Of a stretch of DNA of 64,000 bases, positions 10,820 through 22,368 are shown in pieces. The stretch is from Rutidosis leptorrhynchoides (lineage: Eukaryota > Streptophyta > Magnoliopsida > Asterales > Asteraceae): the NCBI RefSeq assembly GCF_046630445.1, contig NC_092337.1:194095001-194159000 (forward strand). The letters are read 5' to 3'. Position numbers and translations under genes: made by a program. The notes beneath the pieces were generated by a model. The model saw nothing but the letters and a program-made list of their open reading frames with translations. It searched no databases and was not told where the DNA came from. The first letter of the stretch is position 1. The number at the start of each line of letters is the position of its first letter.

Positions 10820-13800
10820 GTCAGCTCAAATCCTGAAAACTATAGTCAAACGTGCATATGAAACTGTTAAATGCACTTACAGCATGAAGGAAAAAATGAT
10901 GCTGCAGTCCAGGCATCCCCTTGTCCAAAGTGTGATGATGTCATCAGCACCAATCGTACTTACGCACTCTTCGGGTACGCCAAAAACTCCTGGATTTGCT
11001 TTAAGAGTGAAACCAGTGGTAGGATCTTCTTGACTCATCCATCTAGTATACGCAGCTTGCACACATGATCTGTTGGGTAGGAGATGTTCCATTGAAAGCA
11101 GTTGGTTATACAATTGTTCTCTCTTTTTTTGGTGTTGCATTCCTGAATGTCCATTGTTACGTGGATGCACCTGCAACACCACATCAGATAACTTAAATTA
11201 TATAGGTATATACGTATGATGATGTAACTTAAATTTGATGAGCATATATATACCTGCTTACTACCAGTACCAATAGACACATTGCTTTTATCTATTCTAT
11301 TTTGTAATCCCACCCTCTTTGATTTCATTGCACTATCCTGATAACAATCGAGGCAAAATTAATAATAACACTTAAATTCAGTTTACCGATACAGCAAATT
11401 ATGTAAGCAATTATGCATGTACCTTGTTTTTGTCTGAAGGACGAAGTTTCAAGAGAGGCCATTGTATCATAGCCCCAATAGCCTCTTTTAGTGTATTAGA
11501 CTCAAGATTTTTATCTGTTATTGGAAGCAATGTAGATTCATATCGAGGCAAAACAAAGTTTATAGACACCTTCATGTAGCACGGAAGCACACGCTTTCCA
11601 TGTATCAAGGTAGTCTCATCGGTTGGATGCATATGCCCCCTAGCAACGGTGCAGGTTCTGAACTCGTGGGGTGGAACAAAATGATTTCTGTCTTCACCTA
11701 TAAAGTTACACACATGAAATTTAAATATATTTATAGTAAAAATTATACAAGTATTCAGAGTATCCAAATATTGACAGAGTATTCAACTATACAGAGTATT
11801 ACATGAAAAAAATTATTCAGAATATAAACATTAAAAACCTTTTTTGTTGCAATTCCATTAGTCTTTGTGGTATCACCACTTGAACTGTGTACTGTTTTTT
11901 TTGGGCACTGATGTCATTTACATATGCCTCCAATTCCTGAATGAAGATATAATTTATAATACTTAGATTAACACAAGAAACGGATAAGTAAGCTCTACAG
12001 TACATGTACCTTGGTGATGCGAGTCATTTTCATGAGAGGCCATTGTACAAAACTTCCAACCACATCACCTAAAACCTCCTTCACCGTATTTTTTGACAAG
12101 TCTTTGAATGGTATTGGAAGCCTCAATGATGTGTTGTCCTTAGTAAAGTTGTTTATTTTCACCTTCATGTAAGAAGGAACAACTTTTTCCCCATTTACTT
12201 GAGTAAATTCGTTGGTTGGATATAGTATACCCTGACCACACACAAGAGACTCTATACGATGTGGGTTAAATAACAAGATTTCAACTTCGTCCTGTAAAAA
12301 TTAAAAACAACAAGTATTATTTGTAGAGTATTTAATACTTTCAATGTGTATTGAATTATCCATTTAGCTTTTGAAATAAAAGAAGACCAGTTACCTTTAT
12401 GTTTTGCAAGTCTGCAAATGGTTGGTTCTTGACCCTTTGCTCTTGAACCCTTGGTTCATGAATCTCTTCTTTTCGCATGCCTAGTGCATCCACTTTCTGT
12501 TTTTTAGCCACTATATCTTGTTCCACCTCTATTCGCTGGATCTCCACTTGCTTGTCCACAATTGGGTGATCTTCCATTCCCCGTTTTCTCTCAATAAACT
12601 TGTCATTCAACACCAACTGTTCGTTTACCTGTTCCAGTTCGTCTACCTGTAAGACTTCCAGTGCATCTACTGGTTCGTCGACATGTTCGTCTACCAGTTG
12701 CATATTTCCTGTCGTGTCGTGATGTTCTGTCGGGTAATGATGTTCAGGTGTTGTAGCTGTTTCACGTGAAGTTTCATGTGTTCCAGTTTTTTCTCTTTCC
12801 ACCACCACCCTTTGAACCTCCTTAGCCACAAATTCATGTACCTTTTCCATTGTTACTAATTGCTCTCCCTTTTGCTTCTTACCGAATTTGCTATATCCTA
12901 GCGTGCTGCTAACACCTCTGGTTCTACCGCCGTGTTCTTTCCCCACATTCACTAACAAGGCATCATCACCTTTTTTATCTGTATTAACCTGGAACAAAAC
13001 AAGAAAATTAATCGGTTATAAAACAATTCTAGGTTAATAACGCTATAAAATCAATTTAAAGTATATTATAATTTTCTCTACAAGGGAAACATTCGTATCT
13101 GGAACTATTGGCCTCTTCGATTCTTTCGTTCGCTTCATCCTTCCGAGTACATAATTCCTTGCAGCAGGATTGGAGATATCGTGGTATACGGTACGCCTTT
13201 CAGGATCTTTTTTCTCCGACTCCCATTCTTCTTTATGGCCTCGATAACCTGAACGACCTACACGGGCGTAATTATCTTTTTATTGTTGCAAGGCGTTTGC
13301 TCTGCCTTTTTCTCGTAATTCCTTTACAATTTGCATGGGATTAAAAAGCACATTAGTTGCCGTCAATTTAGAAATGTAATTCCATACATGTTTAAAAGCA
13401 AAATGCATAACACTAACCCTTTTTGCTGGTGTGTCTTCAAGTTCACAAAATTCTCTCCATTTTACTGGAGTTATGAAACCGTAATCTGGCACTTCTTCAT
13501 AAGGAAGCTTGCCTTGAACCATATACATTCTTAACTTGGCCCTGAATCTATTAAAAGCCCCGTTGCAATGATGAAACGTTTGTTTCTTCGCAAAATCATC
13601 TTGGATAAAATGATGTTGCTGTAAATGTTGTTACATATATATACTTAAACATTAGTTTAAAAAATTCTGATACCTTTATGAAACATAATTCTTATAAGTT
13701 ATATATGATTTGATACCTTTATGTCCAACCATAACGCTTTTTTCTCATCTTCAGATACTACTTTCCAATCATCCTCAAGAAAATCAATCCTAAGCCTTGT

Positions 13801-13945
13801 AAGAACACCTATGTTACTGGCAAACAAAGCTTGATATTTTCCTATAGCATGCCCAAATTCGTCAAATTCAACCACAAATGGAATCACTGATTTTTATTTA
13901 AGTTTGCTAACTCCTCGTTTAGGCCTATTGTTTCGGCTCTGTATA
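10055..13945 (-). pseudogene. TNPA-like transposase gene fused to two DUF8039-like repeats and a Ulp1 domain
   Basis: Multi-exon minus-strand gene. Exons at about 13938-13717, 13620-13420 and 13330-13080 encode a Ptta/En/Spm-type plant transposase (VEFDEFGHAIGKYQALF, ITPVKWREFCELEDTPAKR, ARVGRSGYRG, NPAARNYVLGRMK). A hydrophilic linker follows (12997-12390, rich in E, V and Q). Two similar exons, 12290-12003 and 11700-11421, each carry a PTNE/PTDE...PSYMKV/PCYMKV...QWPL core resembling DUF8039. Further exons end in a Ulp1 protease. In-frame TAA codons at about 13898 and 13290 break the TNPA part. Exon limits rest on GT-AG sites read by eye. In En/Spm, TNPA binds the subterminal repeats. Confidence 0.75.
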
Positions 13946-14525
13946 CATTAAAAAAATCAATAATAAGAAGCTAACAATAATAACAAGACTAATACCTAAA
14001 CAATACTAGTAGTTCTAGTTACGCATACAATAGAATTGAAATCATAAACGTACCATGATGTTTGATGTATCAAGTTCTTGAATGTATCGAATTTAGCGAT
14101 TTAAAGTAGTATGGATCACTGCTAGGGTTTGTGAAAATAATAAAACAGTGAATGAGACTGGCAGTTTGTTTCAATTATGATCAGGTTGTTTTGTGTCAAT
14201 TAGTGGTTTTAATTATATTGGCGGTTAATTTAAAATTTTCGAGACCAAATGGTGGGATTTGGCCATTAAGCTGATCTAATGATGAAGAGTTTAGGTATTT
14301 TACCTATAGTAAAATATTTGGTATTGGTATTTTTTTAATACACCGTAATAATCTACTTGACCCGGCCCAGGAAAAAATGATTCGGTATTTTCAAAAATAT
14401 CTGTTTATAAAAAAAAAGGCAATACAAAAAATCCCTCACCTTCTCAAGTACATCATACTGAGTATCTTTTCACCTGCCACCAGCTCTGTACTTGCAATAG
14501 CGATCAACTACAACCATCTCCCGCC
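13946..14525. other. Intergenic segment between divergent CACTA-2 genes
   Basis: This 580-bp gap lies between the minus-strand TNPA/Ulp1 gene and the plus-strand B3 gene. It should hold the promoters and first non-coding exons of both. A run of eight A residues occurs near 14410. No other gene is seen. Confidence 0.45.
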
Positions 14526-15593
14526 ATGTCGAGCTCAGGTTATTGTGTTTTCTTAAACAAAATTTGTTGTTTATTAACTGTAAGCACAGGGTTTTCCGAA
14601 TTGAAAACCTAAAAAACTTAGAACAAAGTTTATCATCTCATTTGTTAATTGTAAATCACTAAAATCAAACAACAGATCTACACTTCACATGTATTTATGC
14701 TTTTTTATTTGAACCAGAATCGATTTTATCTCACAGTTATGTGCATATATAATATCAGTGTTTTTCTTTAGAATTACACTCATGCAGGTGTGAGTCTGTA
14801 AATTTATTGTGTTATACCTTTAAGTTCATACCAAATGTTCATTTATGATATTGCACTTGTAGATATTATTTGCTAATTATCTGCAGATTCCCAATAGGTT
14901 ACTTAGGGTTTGATTTATGTTACAGCAATATGTATTGTGAACTTTCAAGCTACAATACCAATATAGTTTGCTTAGTTTTGAAAAAGACAGCATATACATT
15001 TTATCTAACCATTTTAAATCTAACAATTGATTTGTGATGTAATTGAGTATTTTGTTCTTTGTTTGCATATTAATGAATTGAATCACAAATACAGCTGGAA
15101 ACAATGATGCCTCTACTAGTAAAACACGTGCACTCACCCTTGACCAGCTGAATAGAGCTGAAAGGTACAACATATGGAGCACCGTTGATGTCACATACAT
15201 CTTCTTCGACATACCAAGGGGAACTATTTGGGTGAGTTAGATACTTTTTTATAGAAACAGTTAAACTTATTTGTGTATATAGCAATGACAAATAATTATG
15301 CAATCATTAACAAATAATATGTCACTGTCATTTAGGAACTACCTGAGGACTTTAACCGCATCCGAGAACTCGAGGCTGGCTGCACCTATATATGCTTCGA
15401 TATGGAAGGGATATTCCATTGGTGGGACATAAAACAGGCCACAGATGTAACCACAAAAAAGCTTTTTGTTTCGAAAGGCTGGGAGTACTTTGTGGCTTTG
15501 AATGGGTACAAAGTGGGTGATAGGTGTATGATTGGGTTCTCACGTCGGTACAAGAGTTTTTTCATGGTCTTGGATGGAAGCCACCCACTTTAA
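14526..15593 (+). CDS. Small B3-domain protein inside CACTA-2 (three exons)
   Basis: Exons 14526-14538, 15095-15231 and 15336-15593 join in frame at GT-AG sites to give 135 codons without a stop. Residues about 50-130 resemble a plant B3 DNA-binding domain: EAGCTYICFDMEG, then KLFVSKGWEYFVALNGY and KVGDRCMIGFSRR, the usual basic strand, GW-x-x-F helix and G-D-x-C turn. A segment like LTLDQLNRAERYNIW precedes it. B3 proteins bind short DNA motifs in the nucleus. The gene converges on another B3 gene (16313-17835) that shares an LP-x-F...G-C-Y...C-F...E-G pattern. Splicing is inferred from sequence; the 13-nt first exon is the least certain part. Confidence 0.7.
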
Positions 15594-16312
15594 CAATCTC
15601 ATTGGGGTCAATAGTCTTCTGATAGTGCAGCTTTAATAACTCTAATTTGTGTAGTAGTTATGGTCTATGTACGAATTGCACGTGTACATGTTTTGATAAC
15701 ATTTAAGTTCCTAACCGTAGAACAATTTATGTTTTAGATTTACTAATGTCTGTAAGAATTCTATATTATGATATGTAAATTATGTTCGTATTTAAAAGTC
15801 GATGTTGATGTTTGGTAAATTACTACCGTACTCGCATACAATTATTGTTCGATGTGTAGGTTCTTTAATCTTGTTTAGTAATGGAACATTGTAGTTTACA
15901 ATAAACTATTGTGTCTAATTCAAGTTTGATTATATTTGAAGTTGCGCGTCACAAGTAACAACCTTAAAAAATGGTTCTCTTGTCATGGTAAATTGTATGT
16001 ATTTGGCTTTTACAATGTAGTAAATGTACAAGATTTTCTAATGAAATGTATGTATTAAATGGCTCTATTGTTCCATTATTGGCAAATGCTTAAAATTGCA
16101 TTGAGTTGCAGATTTGTAATCAAAAGTAATGCAAGAAGTAAATATTTCTATAATGCATGCATCATTGGAAAACATTACCGTATCTAAAATATTACAACAA
16201 ACAACATTTAAATACACTGTATAAGTGCAAGCAAGAAATATGTAACCTACCAACATCCAGATTGTACAGCACTTATACACCAAAAGTAACTACAAATGTT
16301 TAAATCCACAAA
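15594..16312. other. 3' intergenic segment between convergent B3 genes
   Basis: AT-rich, about 720 bp, without supportable coding sequence. It should contain the 3' untranslated regions of both B3 genes. Confidence 0.5.
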
Positions 16313-17835
16313 CTAAAGATAAAAGTTTTGTTGCTCCATATTGTACGTGAGTTCATAAAATTGACCAGGCACCAGGCCATTGATTGATCGATACTCAGGA
16401 AAACCGAAAGTAACTGCCAGGTTTGGTTTCTTTTTCCCTGTCTCCTGCTTCAACCGCCACTGAAATTCATCACCTTCATGATTAAAACAACTCACATAAC
16501 ACCCACTCCTCAGTCCTGGAAGTCCAATAAACTCCTCCGAAAGACGCTAACGAAAAAGAAAATACATATTTAGTCAACGGTTTAACCAAATTGTTATTCT
16601 ATAATGATGAAGCATAAAACGTTGATATGTAAAAAGATAAAACAAGTAGTGTGCCACCATTTATCAGTTGATGAATGTTAAACTATAAAAAAATAAGAAG
16701 CGTACCAACAAGTTACCAGACGGTATTTTGATAATCACAACACGTTCAGGATGTAGATGTTGTTGAGGCATTGGTTCATCTTCTGAGGTATCACTTTCGG
16801 TTTCACTGTCTGAACTGTCATCAATGTAAATGATTTCAGGAATGGATTGGGAAGTGGATCCTCTTTCCCAGGTAGTAGAAACATCATCATCCTTCAGCTG
16901 AAAAGTTAACAAACAACCCTTTTCTACACCACGATGATCATAAATCACCAGCTCAAGATTTTTCGAATCAGTTGCATAAAAGACCATGCAATCACCAGAC
17001 GCCACTTTAAGGTCTGTAATCAACTCAGACCATCCTTCCCACATGAAAAATTCGCCTTCAACTGAGAGTACCACCACCCTTTTGTTGTACCATGTTTGAA
17101 AGTGAACAATCATTTGTTCTTTGGGTCCAGAGTCTCCAAAAGTAGTTGTTAACCATTCCTTTGGCAGTATCTACATCCAATCAAAAATAATGCTATTTTT
17201 GTTAAAGAAATATAAAACTAATTTGTTAAGATAATAATCATGTACACATACTAAATGTGTGTTACATATGCGAGATCGAAAAATTGACCATACCATTCCT
17301 GGTTCACTTGGATTGTTGACGAATTTTATGAATGAAGGGAAACGTCTATATAGATCATTTTCATACACTTTTGCCTGAATTCGAGTCAATACACTGAAAG
17401 ATGTGAATGGATAAAAAAAATTCTTTTGAAACAGGTCAGGTGAGTAAATAGCCAACTCGTAGTTTCTTTTGTCGATTCCGATCATTAGTAGGATATCACC
17501 TTCTCCAATATCAAGATCATTCATGATCTTCAACCAGCCATCGCCAAGTATCATACGGCTACGATCATTCATAGAAAATGTAACTTCAGATTTATATCCT
17601 AGCAGGGTGTGGATGATAACAGAATGTCTTGGAAACATGGTATCATAATGGTCAACATACCAATCATGTGGCAAAGCCTGTAACAAAACATAATAACCTG
17701 ATATGTCTTACAATGGTTTTGCTTTATAAAATATATAATTTTAAGGTTAAAACAGAAATGAAATAATACCAGTTCAAGCTTATCTGTTAATCGTATTATG
17801 TAGATGAACGATGGTGGACGATTGTAGGTAGCCAT
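16313..17835 (-). CDS. Multi-B3-domain protein inside CACTA-2 (four exons)
   Basis: Exons 17835-17770, 17677-17294, 17170-16706 and 16546-16313 join in one frame at GT-AG sites to give 382 codons with no stop. Two B3-type domains are clear: residues about 23-105 (ALPHDWYVDHY, SEVTFSMNDRSRMILGDGW, LDIGEGDILLMIG) and about 150-235 (ILPKEWLTTTFG, VVVLSVEGEFFMWEGW, LKVASGDCMVFYA). A weaker third is at 306-382. A Ser/Asp/Glu-rich linker (IDDSSDSETESDTSEDE) lies at about 268-285. Tandem B3 domains are typical of plant REM proteins. An upstream ATG exon at 18269-18219 is possible but does not join cleanly. The open frame contrasts with the broken transposase genes beside it. Confidence 0.7.
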
Positions 17836-18728
<893 letters not shown>

Positions 18729-21700
18729 TTATGTATCTGCAACCTCGTCTCCTTCCTCATGGTCTTCTCTAAAGTAGATTGTATTATTTCCAGCAACAAC
18801 TTCAGTCAAAGGTTGAACACCGACTGAAAATGGCGGTAACTCGTCAAATTGGTCGTACTCATCCTCATCAACAACGTTCTCGACACCAACAATCTGCCGT
18901 TTTCCATACTGAACCACATGCCATATAGGATCCTTTGGGTCTTCGATAAAGAATACTTGAGTAACTAGTTTTGCTAGAATGAATGGTTCTTCTTTATATC
19001 CATTGGTGGAAAGATTAACAGTTGTAAAACCATCTTCATCAACTTGAACACCGCGATCATTAGCAACCCACTTACACTTGAACAAGGGTATAGTGTACGA
19101 ATCACCATAATCTAATTCCCATATTTCTTGAATGACACCATAATACGATTTTTTGGCGATCCTTGATCTTTCTTCACGATTGACCATGGTGAATTCCGTC
19201 AACGAGGCTATCACCGTGACACCGCTGTTTTGGGTTTTACTCTTCTTATCTTGAGCTTTAGTGTAAAAGGTATACCAATTTATGTCATATCCTTGATATT
19301 GGAACACATGTTTAGGGGCGAATCCCAAAGCTTCGATCGTTTTATCAATATTTGGAAGTGTCCTCCTAACTTTGTCTTTCAACCATTCTGAAAAAGTTTT
19401 TTTATGTTGATTTGCCAACTACTTTGCACTCTTTTTAGGGTATTGTTGTCTCAAGAACGACATGTGTTCTTGTATGAACGGATCAATAGATGTAGTGTGT
19501 TGTAAGACATTAAAATGTGCCTCTTGATAATCGGAAACATTTAAATAGCCCGTCTTGTGCCCAAGTGTCCCTTGACCTGATAGTCTTCCTTCATGACGAC
19601 TTTGTGGAATCCCGACACTTTTAAACCCATCCATATAGTTTGTGCAGAATTCGATCACCTCTTCGGATGCATATTTTTCAACGATACTGCCTTCTGGTCG
19701 ATTAAGGTTCCTTACATAACCTTTCAAGATACCCATATATCTTTCAAATGGATACATATACCGTAAGAAAACTGGACCACATACCTTTATTTCTCCTACA
19801 ATATGAGATACCAAATGAACCATGACATCAAAGAAAGAAGGTGGAAAGTACATCTCGAGTTCGCAAAGAGTAAGTATGATATCTCTTTGATATTCATCCA
19901 GCACACCAGGATCAATCACCTTTGAATGAATCATGTTGAAAAATAAGCATAGTTTTGTAATTGTGTGTCGAATACGGTTGGGTAGAATTCCACAAATTGC
20001 GATAGGAATCATCTGGGTCATTAGTACATGACAATCATGTGACTTCATACCAAGTAACTTCAAATCTTTCATCGAAACCAACTTCCTAATGTTAGCAGAG
20101 TATCCTGATGGAACCTTAATACCATGTAAACATTGACAAAATTTAGTTTTCTCGACCTTCGACATAGTATAACAGGCCGGAGGAAGAAACTTGGTGGACC
20201 TTCCATCAATATCTTTAGGTTGTAGCTCTGGTCTGATATTCATTAATTCCATGTCCCTTCTAACTTTAATTCAATCTTTTGTTTTTCCAGGAATGTTCAA
20301 CAGTAACCCTATCAAACTTTCACAAACATTTTTCTGAATATGCATAACATCAATACAATGTCGGACTCGTAAATGCTTCCAGTAGGGTAATTTCCAAAAA
20401 ATAGACTTTTTCTTCCAAATACTTTTGGGAGGACCAACCCCTTTCTTTCCCAACACAACATTTATATTAGAAACTTTGGAGAGTGTAGTTTCTCCATCCA
20501 ATGGTGGTGGTAGTGTTCTATCCTCTATAGTACCATCAAATAAATCCGACTTTTTACGGTACGGGTGATTCTCGGCAAGCTCTCTCCGATGCCCCATAAA
20601 TGCAGGTTTCTTACAATTTGTGAGCCATATCGAGTGAGTATTTTCCTCACAAATAGGACATGCCTTTTTCCCCTTCGTACTATATCCAGACAAGTTACCA
20701 TAAGCAGGAAAATCATTAATGGTGCAAAAAAGCATTGCCCGTAGTTGGAAGTATTCTTTCTTGTATGCATCATAAACGTGTATGCTGGTACTCCATAATT
20801 CCATCATTTCATCAACTAATGGTTGCAAATAAACATCAATGTCGTTTCCAGGTTGCTTTGGGCCTTGAATCAAAAGAGACATCATTATGTATTTTCTTTT
20901 CATACATAGCCAAGGCGGTAGGTTATAAATGCATAGAAGAATAGGCCACGTGCTGTGATGGCTACTCAAATCTCCGAACGAATTAATTCCATCTGAACTG
21001 AGTCCGAACCTTATATTACGTATCTCATCCCCAAATTCTTCAAAATCTTTATCAAAATTTTTCCATTGAAGTGAATCGGCCACATGTCACATTTTACCAT
21101 CATTTTTACGATCTTCAGCATGCCAACGTAATAATTTTGCATCTTTCTCATTCGCAAATAGTCTCTTTAATCGTGGTATGATAGGCAAGTACCACAATAA
21201 TTTTGCAGGAGGTCCATTTTCCGACACATCTCTATCAGCATTATCAGTCGATTTTCCACGTTTATACCTAGATGCACCACATACCTTAAATTGATGTAGG
21301 TCTTTGTCTTCATTCCTGTATAACATACAATCATTTGGACAAGCATGCATTCTCTGTATTTCCAATCCCATTGGGCACATTAATTTCTTTGCTTGATATG
21401 TTGAAACCGACAACTCATTACCTTCTGGTAGCATTTTGTTCAACAACTCTAACAGGCTAGTGAAACTTGTGTCGCTCCAACCATTGTTTGATTTTAAGTT
21501 AACCAGTTGTATCACGGCGGAAAGTTTTGTAAAATTCATACAACCGGTATATAAAGGTTTTTCAGCGTCAACAAATAGTTGTTGTAATCTGTCATGATAC
21601 TTATCAGCAACATTATCCTCCATATCCAAATCGTCAAACATGTCATCAAAATTAACATTATTGTCACTATTGTATGAATCTTCTTCATTATCAGTATCGT

Positions 21701-21974
21701 TATCCGAAACAGACGGGTTAAGGTCAGCTACAGACTCACCATGAAAAGACCAACATGTGTACCCTCTCATAAATCTGTGTGCAATTAGATGACTTTTGAT
21801 ATCGGTTGAATCAGCATACCACCGTGCATTTTTGCATTTCTTACAAGGACAACAAATTACGTTGTTTCCTTTTTCTAGTTGATCAGTCTCGACAACTGTA
21901 ATAAATTCATCTACACTATCCATAAACTCAGCGGTAGCTCGACCTATCTCGTACATCCAAGTATTCCGATCCAT
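18729..21974 (-). pseudogene. TnpD-type CACTA transposase (TNP2 family) with three in-frame stops
   Basis: A single minus-strand frame spans 1082 codons, interrupted only by TGA at 21089-21087, TGA near 20271 and TAG near 19419. Order: N-terminal transposase-associated domain (WMYEIGRATAEF, CPCKKCKN), Transposase_21 core (LSSDGINSFG, HCIDVMHIQKNV), DUF4218 (MVHLVSHIVGEIKVCGP, RYMYPFERYMGILKGYVRN) and DUF4216 (YYGVIQEIWELDYG, FKCKWV, VFFIEDP). The first stop lies where the family has Arg, so CGA to TGA fits deamination of a methylated CpG. The second sits where Gly is usual. TnpD acts with TNPA to cut the element. The intact frame otherwise suggests recent inactivation, unless the stops are read through. 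Confidence 0.9.
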
Positions 21975-22368
21975 CTACAAGCAACATTGAAAAAAGTTAA
22001 TACATTATTAATAATAAAGAATTTAAAAAGTTGGAAATAGGACTAGAACCCACGACCTCCTCTCTACCAAGCAACGTCCTAACCATCTAAGTAATTCTGT
22101 TAACCTGACAAATTTACATTTATTTTCTTTAAAAATATCACTTATGGTATACTGTAAAAAAAAAAACCCCAAATCAAAATCAATTGAGTTTTTATCGATC
22201 ATAATCCCATTACCTCATTATCATTTCTCTTTTGTTATTGGTTTGTGTTCTAAAAAAAACCGCCAAGCAACCCAAATCACTTGAATCTGTAAATCCTAAT
22301 TGCTCGATACCCTATTCGATTTCTGTTCTATTTTAGATTCAAACTCTGCACGATTCTACTGTGCTACC
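21975..22368. promoter_or_regulatory. Divergent intergenic region between TnpD and plus-strand TNPA-like gene
   Basis: The two gene starts are about 395 bp apart, pointing away from each other, so this segment should hold both promoters. It contains a tRNA-like segment (22025-22095, minus) and A-rich runs. No clear TATA box can be assigned. Confidence 0.45.
22025..22095 (-). other. tRNA-like (SINE-type) segment with pol III B-box-like motif
   Basis: Minus strand: TAGATGGTTAGGACG (A-box-like) is followed about 30 bp later by GTCGTGGGTTCTAGTCC, one or two bases from the B-box consensus GGTTCGANTCC. It cannot be folded here into a standard tRNA. A tRNA-derived SINE fragment is the likeliest reading; chance is possible. 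Confidence 0.35.
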
